The position numbers were made by a program, and so were the translations under genes. A DNA stretch of 64,000 nucleotides from assembly GCF_018283455.1 (NCBI RefSeq), contig NZ_JAAMTH010000001.1, positions 3,143,501 through 3,207,500 on the forward strand, in the 5' to 3' direction. Below the pieces are notes generated by a model. That model was not told where the DNA came from. It made no database searches and saw nothing but the letters and a program-made list of their open reading frames with translations. Shown piece by piece: positions 51,716 through 59,986 of this stretch (the stretch's first letter is position 1; each line of letters begins with the position of its first letter). This DNA comes from Planococcus sp. MSAK28401. GTDB taxonomy: Bacteria > Bacillota > Bacilli > Bacillales_A > Planococcaceae.

Positions 51716-52473
51716 GATCTTGCCCCCAACAACTCATTCAACTGCTCGGCATCTTTAATGTGGACTTGTTCGAATCGATAAGGAGGTGTGATGAAATTCA
51801 GTTCGGTTTGGCTTTTTTCCCGGAAGCGCTCCATGACAATGTCTGCGCCTTCTTGATGGGTATCTTTTAAAAGAAAGTAGATGATGCCAAAGTCGCTGGA
51901 AACTAAATCGTATTTTTGCCGAATGGATTGGAGGGCTGCTTTTTCAAGCATCTCCTGCATATTCTGTTTTGTTCTCTTTTTGGAAGATTCAAGCTCAACC
52001 TTCAGGAAATAGGATTCCTTTCCATTTCGGGCCGTCGATTTTAACAGCCACTCTGCTTGATCTTTAAACTCAGTCATTGTGAGGATTTGAGATCCCTGTC
52101 TGTATTTTTGGAGCAATTGGACCTGATGTTGCAAATCCGAATTTTGATAACCTATTTTTTTCACAGCGTTCATCAGCATCCAAAAAATCAAATGGAAACT
52201 GGTGAACAGCAAATGGCTGTACATGTATTGCACTTGCATGCCCTCAGGCAACGACTGGCCGAATGAGGTTACTGTTAAATAAGCCCCGTATAATAAAACC
52301 ATCGTAATCGCATATAAAAAAATATAGCGCTCGCTAAGAATGGACATGAAGACGAGCGATAACAGCCCCACCGCAATCAGCTCAAGATAATTGGGCACTG
52401 CAAAATAGGCCACCAGCCAGCCATTCAAAAGCAATGCTAAAATAAGTGCCGTCAAAACAAAATTCTTTGTCAT
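51712..52473 (-). CDS. Membrane protein with a degenerate GGDEF domain (YdaK-like)
   Basis: A 253-residue protein. Residues 1-110 hold about four membrane helices. Residues 125-235 follow the GGDEF fold in order: LTMTEFKDQAEWLLKSTARN (first helix), YFLKVELES (strand), then SSDFGIIYFLLKDTHQEGAD where active enzymes have GGDEFAVLL. The signature has become SSDFG, so it should not make c-di-GMP but might bind it, as proposed for Bacillus YdaK. ATG after AAAGGAAATCCAC is used. It is the first gene of the operon. Confidence 0.7.
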   Translation of the reverse strand: MTKNFVLTALILALLLNGWLVAYFAVPNYLELIAVGLLSLVFMSILSERYIFLYAITMVLLYGAYLTVTSFGQSLPEGMQVQYMYSHLLFTSFHLIFWMLMNAVKKIGYQNSDLQHQVQLLQKYRQGSQILTMTEFKDQAEWLLKSTARNGKESYFLKVELESSKKRTKQNMQEMLEKAALQSIRQKYDLVSSDFGIIYFLLKDTHQEGADIVMERFREKSQTELNFITPPYRFEQVHIKDAEQLNELLGARS

Positions 52474-52601
52474 GTGGATTTCCTTTCCAGCACAAGCAGC
52501 CAAACCTTGTACTTATACACAGCTTACTAATTTTGTGCCGATTTATCTATATATGAACTCTCTTAAAAGAACCCTTTTTCACTAATCATTAGATAAAAAA
52601 A

Positions 52602-52633
52602 GAAACTCTTTTCTATATATTGAAAAGAGTTTC
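52602..52633 (-). terminator. Terminator after the oxidoreductase remnant
   Basis: A 12-bp perfect stem GAAACTCTTTTC/GAAAAGAGTTTC with an 8-nt loop and a T run on the minus strand. It is probably the original terminator of the lost oxidoreductase gene. Confidence 0.85.
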
Positions 52634-52642
52634 AAACTGCCT

Positions 52643-52777
52643 TTATTTCATTCGGACGATGACTTTTCCTTTTGCTCTCCCCGTTTCAAGATAATCGAGT
52701 GCTTGCAATACATCTTCAAAATCAAACACTTTATCGATGTTTAGAAGAGAACTCTCATTCAAGCTGGAGGAGCGAAA
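52643..52777 (-). pseudogene. C-terminal remnant of a zinc-type/quinone oxidoreductase
   Basis: About 44 codons in the same frame as, and directly after, the stop of the GNAT gene upstream. The end reads VFDFEDVLQALDYLETGRAKGK, then VIVRMK and a stop, which is the standard C-terminus of the QOR / MDR alcohol dehydrogenase family. No N-terminal or nucleotide-binding part is present and no start with a ribosome-binding site. It looks like a relic of a gene removed by deletion. Confidence 0.75.
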
Positions 52778-53290
52778 TCATCTTTTTCCCGCTTCCCACA
52801 AATAATGCACAAAGCGCATATTCTGGCCATCCATTTTGAATTCCTCTTCGCTAACGTCTACTTCTTTAAATCCGTTTTTCGTCAGTATTTTTTGGGAAGC
52901 TCCATTGACAGTCGTCGTTTTTCCGTGTATTTGCTTCAACCCCAAATCGGCATTTAGCAACAGGTTCAAGGCCCGGTTTCCTATCCCTTTCCCTCCGTAT
53001 TTCGCCCCAATCCGAAATCCGATTTCTGCCGTTTGATTGTTCCTGTCTATATCCACTAAGTTGATTCTTCCCAGAATGTCTCCTGAATCGTTCTTAATCA
53101 GGTAGAAGTTTGCAAAGCTTTCTTGTTGTTCTTTCAATAACTCCTCATGCCTCGAAAGAAAATTTTCGAAGACGTAGAAATCATCTCCACGGCTCGGCAC
53201 CAGCCGCTCGAAAAACTCCCGATTCTCCAATTCAAACTGGAACAATCCGGCCGCATCCTGTTGTTGGAGCAAGTGCAACGTGATTTCCAT
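52778..53290 (-). CDS. GNAT acetyltransferase
   Basis: A 170-residue RimJ-type GNAT: NQTAEIGFRIGAKYGGKGIGNRAL has strand 4 and the acetyl-CoA loop (GGKGIGNRAL), and NGASQKILTKNGFKEV ends it. AGGAGGG precedes ATG. Its last residues (AGKR) join in frame to an oxidoreductase remnant, so the native C-terminus may have been altered by the deletion there. Confidence 0.78.
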   Translation of the reverse strand: MEITLHLLQQQDAAGLFQFELENREFFERLVPSRGDDFYVFENFLSRHEELLKEQQESFANFYLIKNDSGDILGRINLVDIDRNNQTAEIGFRIGAKYGGKGIGNRALNLLLNADLGLKQIHGKTTTVNGASQKILTKNGFKEVDVSEEEFKMDGQNMRFVHYLWEAGKR

Positions 53291-53547
53291 AAGCTTCCCT
53301 CCTGCTGATTGGTCATTAGCCTGATTATACCTAAAAAATCTATTTCGCCAGAAGATAACTGGATTCCCGCACCTTGTTCAATACCATTTGCAAGCAGAAT
53401 CGCATTCTATTTTCACGCTGGAATGAGTAGATCGATATTTTTGAGATGGAAAATGTTTATAATGATGGAAAGGAACCAAAAATTCTCAATTTCACAGGAA
53501 CTGTTAAATTCCTTCAGATAATACTTGAATAGAAAGAAGTGATGGCG

Positions 53548-54249
53548 ATGAATGAAGCGATTTTGCTGGTAGAAGACGATCATCAAATTCATGAAATGGT
53601 ATTGAACCATATGAAAAAAGAAGGGTATGCCGTGACGTCCGCATTTGATGGCGACGAAGCATTGCGCTTGTTCTCAACAGGACCCTTCGATTTGGTTATT
53701 CTGGATTTGATGCTGCCGACTGCGAACGGTTTGGATGTTTTGCAGCTCATGCGCAACGACAGCACCTTGCCGATCTTGATCATGTCGGCAAAAGGCAGCG
53801 ACTTGGATAAAGCTTTGGGACTCGGATTTGGGGCGGATGACTATATCGCCAAACCGTTTTCGTTGATTGAAATGACGGCACGGGTCAAAGCGGCTTTGCG
53901 CCGTTCGAAGCAATACAGCCAAAGCGCGCCGGACCAGCCGGAACAAATTGTGAGAATGGATGGCCTGGAGATCCATTTGGCTAATTTCACGGTCATCAAG
54001 AACGGGCGAGAACTGAGTTTAACTGCGAAAGAATTTCAGATTCTGTCCCTGCTCGCGACCAATCCCAATCGTGTTTTTACTAAAGGCCAATTGTTCGAAA
54101 GCATCTGGAAAGAGGCCTATTACGGGGATGACAATGTCATCAATGTCCACATCCGGCGTCTCAGAGGAAAAATCGAAGAAGATCCGTCTTCGCCAAAATA
54201 CATAAAAACCATTTGGGGCATCGGCTATAAAATCGAGGCAGCGAAATGA
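53548..54249 (+). CDS. OmpR-family response regulator
   Basis: A 233-residue regulator: receiver domain with LLVEDD (acidic pocket), Asp53 in VILDLMLP as phosphate acceptor and SAKGSD; C-terminal winged helix (FTVIKNGRELSLTAKEF, VINVHIRRLRGKIE). Three starts in frame are possible; this ATG has the best spacing from AAAGAAG. It overlaps the kinase gene by 4 nt and probably controls the ABC exporter downstream. Confidence 0.9.
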   Translation: MNEAILLVEDDHQIHEMVLNHMKKEGYAVTSAFDGDEALRLFSTGPFDLVILDLMLPTANGLDVLQLMRNDSTLPILIMSAKGSDLDKALGLGFGADDYIAKPFSLIEMTARVKAALRRSKQYSQSAPDQPEQIVRMDGLEIHLANFTVIKNGRELSLTAKEFQILSLLATNPNRVFTKGQLFESIWKEAYYGDDNVINVHIRRLRGKIEEDPSSPKYIKTIWGIGYKIEAAK

Positions 54250-55193
54250 TTTATGTGTCTGCAGTCCTCGCGCTCCTTTTGACAGTTGTTAGCTATCGCT
54301 ATTACAAAATCAAACAGACGATCACGAAAGATCTCCCCTATATTTCAAACAAGCTGGACGATATCATCGAAAAACAATCGACGGAAAGGCTGCTGGTCCG
54401 GACCGAAGAACAGTCGTTGAGGGAGTTGCTCGTCAGCATCAATTCCTTGCTTGATTACCACCAGGAATACATTGCGGATGGCACACGCTTACGGATGTCG
54501 ATGAACCGCATGCTGTCCAATGTTTCCCACGATTTGAAAACGCCCTTGACGGTAGTGCTCGGCTACATCGAAACGATTCAGCACGACAATAGATACACGG
54601 ACGAAGAACGAGAACAGCTGCTTTCGAAGGTCAACGGCAAAGTGATGGAAGTCAGCCACCTCATCAGTAAATTCTTCGATTTGGCGAAGCTGGAATCGAA
54701 TGATTGGCCCATTGAAATGAAAAACATCAATGCCAGTGAAATTTGCCGCGAAGCCATTCTCGGCTATTACGACACCTTAAGTTCCACAGGTTTTGAAGTT
54801 CTTATCGACATTCCGGAAGAAGCGGTTTTCATCGAAGCCGACCGGGACGCCTTGATGCGTGTCTTGGAAAATTTATTGTCCAATGCGATCCGCTACGGCA
54901 AAGACGGAAAAGTCTTAGGCCTTTCACTGCGGCAGGAAAAGAATGACGTCATCATGGAAGTCTGGGACCGAGGCAAAGGCATTAACGACAAAGACGTCCA
55001 TCAGATTTTCGAACGCCTGTACACTTTGGAAGATGCCAGAAGTTCTTCGGCGGAAGGCAGCGGGCTTGGATTAACGATCGCCAAACGATTGGTCGAACGA
55101 ATGAAAGGCAGCATCCGCTTCACTAGTGTGCCTTTCAACAAGACCGTATTTGCCGTTACTTTCAAAAACTCAGGAAACGTAAGGAATTCGTAA
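54246..55193 (+). CDS. Sensor histidine kinase with a single N-terminal helix
   Basis: A 315-residue kinase. Residues 1-20 form the only clear membrane helix, with almost no extracellular part, so it resembles intramembrane-sensing kinases that detect antibiotics through a partner transporter. The H-box is SHDLKTPLTVVLGY, followed by NLLSNAIRY (N-box), DRGKGI and GSGLGLTIAK. Its neighbours are the response regulator and an ABC exporter of the BcrAB type. Confidence 0.88.
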   Translation: MIYVSAVLALLLTVVSYRYYKIKQTITKDLPYISNKLDDIIEKQSTERLLVRTEEQSLRELLVSINSLLDYHQEYIADGTRLRMSMNRMLSNVSHDLKTPLTVVLGYIETIQHDNRYTDEEREQLLSKVNGKVMEVSHLISKFFDLAKLESNDWPIEMKNINASEICREAILGYYDTLSSTGFEVLIDIPEEAVFIEADRDALMRVLENLLSNAIRYGKDGKVLGLSLRQEKNDVIMEVWDRGKGINDKDVHQIFERLYTLEDARSSSAEGSGLGLTIAKRLVERMKGSIRFTSVPFNKTVFAVTFKNSGNVRNS

Positions 55194-55263
55194 GGATTTA
55201 GTAAGTGGGGCGACAGAAGCGTTTGATAAAGTGATTCTAAGAAGGAAGAGAGGAGAATGCAAC

Positions 55264-56196
55264 ATGACTCATATTCTTAGAACGCATCAGTTGACCAAAG
55301 CGTATAACGGCGAAGAAGTAGTGTCTGGCGTTGACATGAATGTCCGCCACGGGGAAATTTACGGATTTCTGGGGCCGAACGGTGCCGGGAAAACGACGAT
55401 CATGAAAATGATCACCAATTTAGTGAAGCCTTCCGGAGGAGAAATTGAACTGTTCGGCGAGAAAGTGCATGACACTTCGTATGAATTATTGAAAAGAATG
55501 GGCAGCATCATTGAATACCCCATCTTTTTCGAAAAGCTGACCGCCAGAAAAAACCTGGAACTGCATTGTGAATACATGGGCTATTACGATAAACAAGCGA
55601 TTCCCGAGACATTGGCCTTGGTCAATTTAGTGAATGTGGAGAACAAGCCCGTGAAGGATTTTTCGCTCGGCATGAAGCAGCGGCTTGGCATTGCGCGTGC
55701 CGTCATCACAAAACCGGAAATTCTCATTTTGGACGAACCGGTAAATGGCCTGGATCCTGTCGGCATGCATGAACTCCGCGAATTGTTTGTGAAACTGAGC
55801 CGTCAATACGGCATTACTTTGTTGATTTCAAGCCACAACTTATCGGAAATCGAGCAAATCGCCGACACAATTGGCGTCATCCGCAAAGGCCAGCTGATCA
55901 AAGAAGCGTCGATGGAAGAAATCCGCAATACCCACGCCAATCACATCGAGCTGGTCGTGAAAGATTATCCAAAAGCAGCGTTCATTTTGGAAAATAAATT
56001 AAAGGCACGGAATTTCCGTGTCAGGGAAGATAAAAGCATCATCAATATTTACGACGACATTTCCCAGAATGATATTTTCCAGTCCATGATGCAAAACCAA
56101 GTGGAAATCGAATCGCTCAACCATAAAAAACAGCCTCTTGAAGATTACTTCCTTCAATTGATAGAAGGAGAGGGTTCGTATGCTAAATCTAATTAA
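55264..56196 (+). CDS. ABC transporter ATP-binding protein, BcrA-like
   Basis: A 310-residue ATPase: Walker [10 protein letters not shown], signature FSLGMKQRLG, Walker B ILILDEPVNGLDP, H-loop in LISSHNLSEIEQ. The FSLGMKQR signature and C-terminal part match bacitracin/lantibiotic immunity ATPases (BcrA, NukF, SpaF). The ATG follows AGGAGAATGCAAC. It overlaps the permease gene by 17 nt. It should export or expel a membrane-active peptide. Confidence 0.87.
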   Translation: MTHILRTHQLTKAYNGEEVVSGVDMNVRHGEIYGFLGPNGAGKTTIMKMITNLVKPSGGEIELFGEKVHDTSYELLKRMGSIIEYPIFFEKLTARKNLELHCEYMGYYDKQAIPETLALVNLVNVENKPVKDFSLGMKQRLGIARAVITKPEILILDEPVNGLDPVGMHELRELFVKLSRQYGITLLISSHNLSEIEQIADTIGVIRKGQLIKEASMEEIRNTHANHIELVVKDYPKAAFILENKLKARNFRVREDKSIINIYDDISQNDIFQSMMQNQVEIESLNHKKQPLEDYFLQLIEGEGSYAKSN

Positions 56197-56872
56197 ACTG
56201 GAATTGAAAAGAATGAATTTGGTGGGTGTAGCTGTCACGTTCGTGCTGATCAACGCGGCGATTGTCGGCATGTTGATGCTGCTCGGCATCGAACCGGAAG
56301 CAGTCACTGAATTTTTATCCAGCTCTGATGACCTTCGCGTAATCATTGAACTCTTTGTCATTGCAGCCTTTGTCATCTATGCTTCTGTCCTACTGTCACA
56401 GATCATTGTTGAGGAATTCAAAAACAAGACCATTTCGTTTCTCTTCATGTATCCGATCAGCCGAAAAAAGCTATTGTTCGCTAAGTTGATCATTGTCAGC
56501 GTACTCACTTTTTTTTTCGTCATAGCTTCGACATTGATCGTCTACTACAGCTTTTTAGCTTTCAATAAGCTGTATGCCTTTACGCCGGTTGAGCTGGGAC
56601 TGGCTTTGCCTTCTGGCTACCTCTTGCATTTAGTCGTGCTTGCCATAGCCTGCTCCGGAATGTCGTTGATTCCGCTATTCTTCGGCATGAGGAAATACTC
56701 CGTTCCCGCTACGATCGTTTCAGGAATCGCCATCGTTGCCTTGCTGTCGTCATCGGTGAATACGAACGATACAAACCTGTTTTCTGTTACCGCCGTTCCT
56801 GTTTTCCTCGGCCTGCTTGGCTTTCTCATCGCTTACTTTGTGGTTGGGCGTGCTGTGAAACAGGATTTTTAA
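56180..56872 (+). CDS. ABC-2 type permease, BcrB-like
   Basis: A 230-residue membrane protein with six helices. IVEEFKNKTISFLFMYPISRKKLLFAKL is the cytoplasmic coupling segment typical of these permeases (EEFKNKTI...YPISR). It is the partner of the BcrA-like ATPase. A single short permease, rather than two, puts it nearer BcrAB than LanFEG. Confidence 0.85.
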   Translation: MLNLIKLELKRMNLVGVAVTFVLINAAIVGMLMLLGIEPEAVTEFLSSSDDLRVIIELFVIAAFVIYASVLLSQIIVEEFKNKTISFLFMYPISRKKLLFAKLIIVSVLTFFFVIASTLIVYYSFLAFNKLYAFTPVELGLALPSGYLLHLVVLAIACSGMSLIPLFFGMRKYSVPATIVSGIAIVALLSSSVNTNDTNLFSVTAVPVFLGLLGFLIAYFVVGRAVKQDF

Positions 56873-56903
56873 AGAAACTGATTTTATTTTGAAATAAATA
56901 AAG

Positions 56904-56940
56904 AGACCAATTAAAGGAATTCTACCTTGATTGGTCTTTT
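56904..56940 (+). terminator. Terminator of the two-component/ABC operon
   Basis: AGACCAAT/ATTGGTCT with inner AAGG/CCTT pairs, followed by T4. Confidence 0.75.
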
Positions 56941-56975
56941 AAAATGTTTTTTTATAACCAGTCCTGTTAAACCTA

Positions 56976-57422
56976 CTACAGGTTAATGAAATCCGAGTAC
57001 CGGATATTGAAGCGTGTAACTAATATTTCTTCGAATGCCGTTAAATATCGATCGACTGCCTTCAATAGAACATCAGTGCTGATAATGCTTTCATGGTTAA
57101 ATTCTTGCCATATAGAAAATAGTTTCCATGCACTTTCGTTTTCCTTAATAAGAGCTAAGATAGGCCCTTCTCTTTCATCATGTTCCATTGTGAAGTAATA
57201 AAAGCTGTGGATTGCACTGGAATCTTTTGTACGCCACTCTTTCAAACTCACTGCGAACTCCAATAATGCAAGCGATGGTTCCCTAAAGAAGCAGGAATGA
57301 TCGACGCTAATTCTCAACTCTCCCTCTACATCAAGCAATAGTTTTCCATTTCTTTGGCGAAGTAATTTTTGCTCCAGCCTTAATGAAGGATCTAATTCAA
57401 AATCGATAACTAGAACGGCCAT
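56976..57422 (-). CDS. DUF7878-like protein, unknown
   Basis: A 148-residue soluble protein starting MAVLVIDFELDPSLRLEQKL after AAAGGAGTGTCCAC. Visible parts are LLLDVEGELRI, an FAVSLKEWRTKD stretch and an FYYFTMEHDEREGPILALI stretch (split at TMEHDE). I think it belongs to a small Bacillales family, but the name is from memory and the function is unknown. It resembles immunity-type small proteins in size, with no toxin next to it. Confidence 0.6.
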   Translation of the reverse strand: MAVLVIDFELDPSLRLEQKLLRQRNGKLLLDVEGELRISVDHSCFFREPSLALLEFAVSLKEWRTKDSSAIHSFYYFTMEHDEREGPILALIKENESAWKLFSIWQEFNHESIISTDVLLKAVDRYLTAFEEILVTRFNIRYSDFINL

Positions 57423-57460
57423 GTGGACACTCCTTTGAGTTGTTGAAAACATGAAACTAA

Positions 57461-57808
57461 TTATGCCATATGCATTAGGGGAGATAGCTTCTCGCTCTCG
57501 ATAACGATAGCCATCAAACCTGTGTCTGTCTTTGTTTCATGCCATTCTCCCTTGTTCCAGAACACCGCATCGCCAGTCTCGACTTTGAAATATTCTTCTT
57601 GCTCACCACGAACAAGCCCTTCTCCGCTCACGATTAAAAGTAACTGGGGGCTCACTGCTTGGTGATACCCGACTACTCCATCTCCTCCTAAATGCATGCA
57701 GCCGATGTGAGCGGGCTGTGCCGTTTGAGTAATTCGGGACATGATGAAATCTGAGTTGAACTTTGAAATCTGTTTGCCATTGTTTTTATCGAATTTGAAA
57801 AGCTCCAT
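57461..57808 (-). CDS. Cupin domain protein
   Basis: A 115-residue single cupin. The first motif reads HLGGDGVVGYHQAVSPQLLLIVSGEG and the second GDAVFWNKGEWHETKTD; each is given here in part (GGDGVVGYHQ, WHETKTD). His and Glu positions fit a metal site, though incompletely. Such proteins bind small ligands or act as isomerases or dioxygenases. The role is unknown. Confidence 0.78.
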   Translation of the reverse strand: MELFKFDKNNGKQISKFNSDFIMSRITQTAQPAHIGCMHLGGDGVVGYHQAVSPQLLLIVSGEGLVRGEQEEYFKVETGDAVFWNKGEWHETKTDTGLMAIVIESEKLSPLMHMA

Positions 57809-57901
57809 TTTGCTCCCCTTTCAGATGCTTATAGCGACAAAATTCTTACTGAGAATTCAACTATCTTAAAGGACTTATAATAGACCTTATTCAGGTTTTA
57901 T

Positions 57902-58069
57902 TTATAGGTTACTCGAAAAACCTTCCATTACCACTCTTCCCCAGTATAGAAAGCTCATAATCAAAAAAACTGTACCGAATGTGGTAATTGTTCTTGGTAA
58001 TTTTTTATGGCTATATATGAGTGCTACACCTATAAGGATATGGATAACGGCAAATATGAAAAGGTCGAT
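57902..58069 (-). CDS. Small two-helix membrane protein with apparent ATC start
   Basis: A 55-residue protein reading (M)DLFIFAVIHILIGVALIYS with a second helix at about residues 28-47. AAGGAGG lies 8 nt before an ATC codon. No ATG, GTG or TTG in frame is near that site: the upstream TTG, 13 codons earlier, has no ribosome-binding site and the next downstream candidate lies in the second helix. I therefore propose ATC as the initiator, which is rare; a mutated ATG is the other explanation. No family recognised. Confidence 0.5.
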   Translation of the reverse strand: MDLFIFAVIHILIGVALIYSHKKLPRTITTFGTVFLIMSFLYWGRVVMEGFSSNL

Positions 58070-58161
58070 ACCTTCTCCCTCCTTACGTTTTTTATTATTG
58101 TGATACAATCGGGCTTTTCAATCGCTACCTAAGTTATGGCAATAGACGTAGCTTAGGATTT

Positions 58162-58728
58162 TTATAATGAAATATCTTTATTAGCACTTTTGGTTCCTTC
58201 ATCAGCCAATAGTGAAAAGATAAACGCATCATGGGAGCGGTTGTTCTGATAGAGATAAGCCCTTAGCCTGCCTTCTTTTTCGAATCCTAATTTTTGCAGC
58301 AAAGCGATGGATGCACCGTTTTCAGGAAATGTAACTGCACCCAAGCGGAATAATCCGAGTTGGCCGAAACAATACGCCAAAACTTCTTTGACGGCTTCGG
58401 AGACATAGCCTTTGTTCCAATAGGACGGATGCAGCTCAAAACCGATTTCCGCTTTTTTGCCTTTGAGATTCAAATTGTTCAACCCGACTGTTCCGATGAA
58501 AGCCCCCGTTTCTTTCACGACGATGCCCCAGCGGATTCCCCTGCCGCTTTCGAAGGTCTGCCTGAACGACTCGATTATGCTCTCAGCCTCATCCAGTTCA
58601 TTTAAGCTGCTCATGCCGTAATACTTCGCCACTTCGTCTCTCGACATGATGTCGAAGAAGCTCTTGGCGTGATGTTTTTCGATCTGTACGAGTTCCAGTC
58701 TATCTGTAGCCATTTCCTGAAAATCCAT
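58162..58728 (-). CDS. GNAT acetyltransferase, RimJ type
   Basis: A 188-residue enzyme: TDRLELVQIEKHHAK start, KAEIGFELHPSYWNKGYVSEA (strand 4 and acetyl-CoA loop) and NGASIALLQKLGFEKEGRLR. This resembles the YdaF/YoaA group that acetylates ribosomal protein N-termini. AAGGGGC precedes ATG. It follows the APH-fold kinase gene after 20 nt and may be co-transcribed. Confidence 0.8.
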   Translation of the reverse strand: MDFQEMATDRLELVQIEKHHAKSFFDIMSRDEVAKYYGMSSLNELDEAESIIESFRQTFESGRGIRWGIVVKETGAFIGTVGLNNLNLKGKKAEIGFELHPSYWNKGYVSEAVKEVLAYCFGQLGLFRLGAVTFPENGASIALLQKLGFEKEGRLRAYLYQNNRSHDAFIFSLLADEGTKSANKDISL

Positions 58729-58748
58729 AACAGTGCCCCTTCCTCTAT

Positions 58749-59846
58749 TTAATGTGTGATTTCGCTCTTCAGTGCTTTTGCGAGATTCTTGATTTCCGAT
58801 GCAGCCAGCGCTTTCAGTTCCCCTGCCAATGTCGCAAGCCTATCTTCAATCTGCTTTTTGTCACCGTAGCGGATGCGTGCTTCTTCCAGCAGCTTCCCAG
58901 TCAATAAATGAAAATGGCTGTAGCCGGTTTCCAGCAGCTGCAGTAATTGTTCGCCCCTGACTTCAGCCTGAACCCGCTTGTCGCCGGCGCTATAACCGTC
59001 CAGGAATCCATCGGCAATACCCTTTAAATTGTCCGCGCAATCGGCAAAGCGGTGCTTTCCATAACGCTCGGTATCCGACAGTGCGATAAAGAATGTTTCG
59101 TAAAGATTCATGAAGTTCCCGGCCATTCCTCTTGGGTAATAAATATTTGGAAACGGATCGATCAGGCAAATTTGCGTGCCGTTTATCAATATATTTTCTG
59201 GTGAAGCATCTTGATTGCTGAGGCGCGCCTGGATGAATCCCCGCTCTCGGAGCTCCACTGCCAAGTTCAGCGCATCATTCACCGCAGCGTCCTGAAATTC
59301 AGGGCGCGCCTCGCTGAGTTCCCGGTAATCCGACAACTGCTCTTCACTTTCTTCTTTCAAAAAACGGCGGACGTCTCCGGTGATGCTGCCTCTCAGCCCG
59401 CTTTCCTCTGTCCAATGCAAGTAGCCAAAACCGTCCAAGCCGTGCGGGATTTCTTCTGTTTTCCGGTAAATCTCACCGAGTGCCTTTCCGGTCTCAACCG
59501 CTTGCGCTCGCGACAGGTCATGCAGATCGATATGCTTTCCAGCGAACGACTCGAGCGTATAGCTTAATTGTTCAGAAACGTGGAACTCGAAAAACTCCGG
59601 TGCCGCACCTTTTACTGCCTCATTAACCGAGCGGTAGTAAAGTTCTGTCGCTGCGTATTCTGCGGTCAATTCTTCTTCGTCGAATTCAGCCGGCTTGCCA
59701 TATATAACGTCCTTTGGAATCCGCAACACCAGTTCACGGCCATCTTTTTCGACTTTCCATGCATGATGCCAGGCCCCTTCCCCTAAAAATTCCGGAGACT
59801 TTACTGCTGCGTGACGAACGGCTGCTTGTAACTTCGCTTTATTCAT
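58749..59846 (-). CDS. APH-fold phosphotransferase-like protein
   Basis: A 365-residue protein of the aminoglycoside phosphotransferase / choline kinase fold. N-lobe: FLGEGAWHHAWKV and LVLRIPK (ATP-binding Lys). C-lobe: LSNQDASPENILING, in which Asn stands where the catalytic loop usually has His (H-x-D), then CLIDPFPN, the metal-binding Asp. It may phosphorylate a small molecule, but the His to Asn change leaves activity open. Start choice between two in-frame ATGs is uncertain; the second has AGG at a fair distance. Confidence 0.72.
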   Translation of the reverse strand: MNKAKLQAAVRHAAVKSPEFLGEGAWHHAWKVEKDGRELVLRIPKDVIYGKPAEFDEEELTAEYAATELYYRSVNEAVKGAAPEFFEFHVSEQLSYTLESFAGKHIDLHDLSRAQAVETGKALGEIYRKTEEIPHGLDGFGYLHWTEESGLRGSITGDVRRFLKEESEEQLSDYRELSEARPEFQDAAVNDALNLAVELRERGFIQARLSNQDASPENILINGTQICLIDPFPNIYYPRGMAGNFMNLYETFFIALSDTERYGKHRFADCADNLKGIADGFLDGYSAGDKRVQAEVRGEQLLQLLETGYSHFHLLTGKLLEEARIRYGDKKQIEDRLATLAGELKALAASEIKNLAKALKSEITH

Positions 59847-59964
59847 ATGATGACCTGCTTTCCATTTCAAAGATTTCCCGTACTATTTTTTTCGCTATAT
59901 AAGCTTTGCTTCTACTATATCCAATATTTTCTTTCGCCGCCATTTGTTTTCCAATTATTTAGAG

Positions 59965-59970
59965 TATAAT
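59965..59970 (+). promoter_or_regulatory. Likely -10 element for the MFS gene leader
   Basis: TATAAT preceded by TTTGTT with about 16-bp spacing. It would give a leader of about 130 nt before the MFS start codon. Confidence 0.5.
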
Positions 59971-59986
59971 GAAATCAATCCATCCT

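Noticed and set aside
58118-58145. Possible terminator (CCTAAG...CTTAGG) downstream of a GNAT gene
   Set aside because: The T run lies on the plus side, where no gene ends. The stem is short with a long loop.
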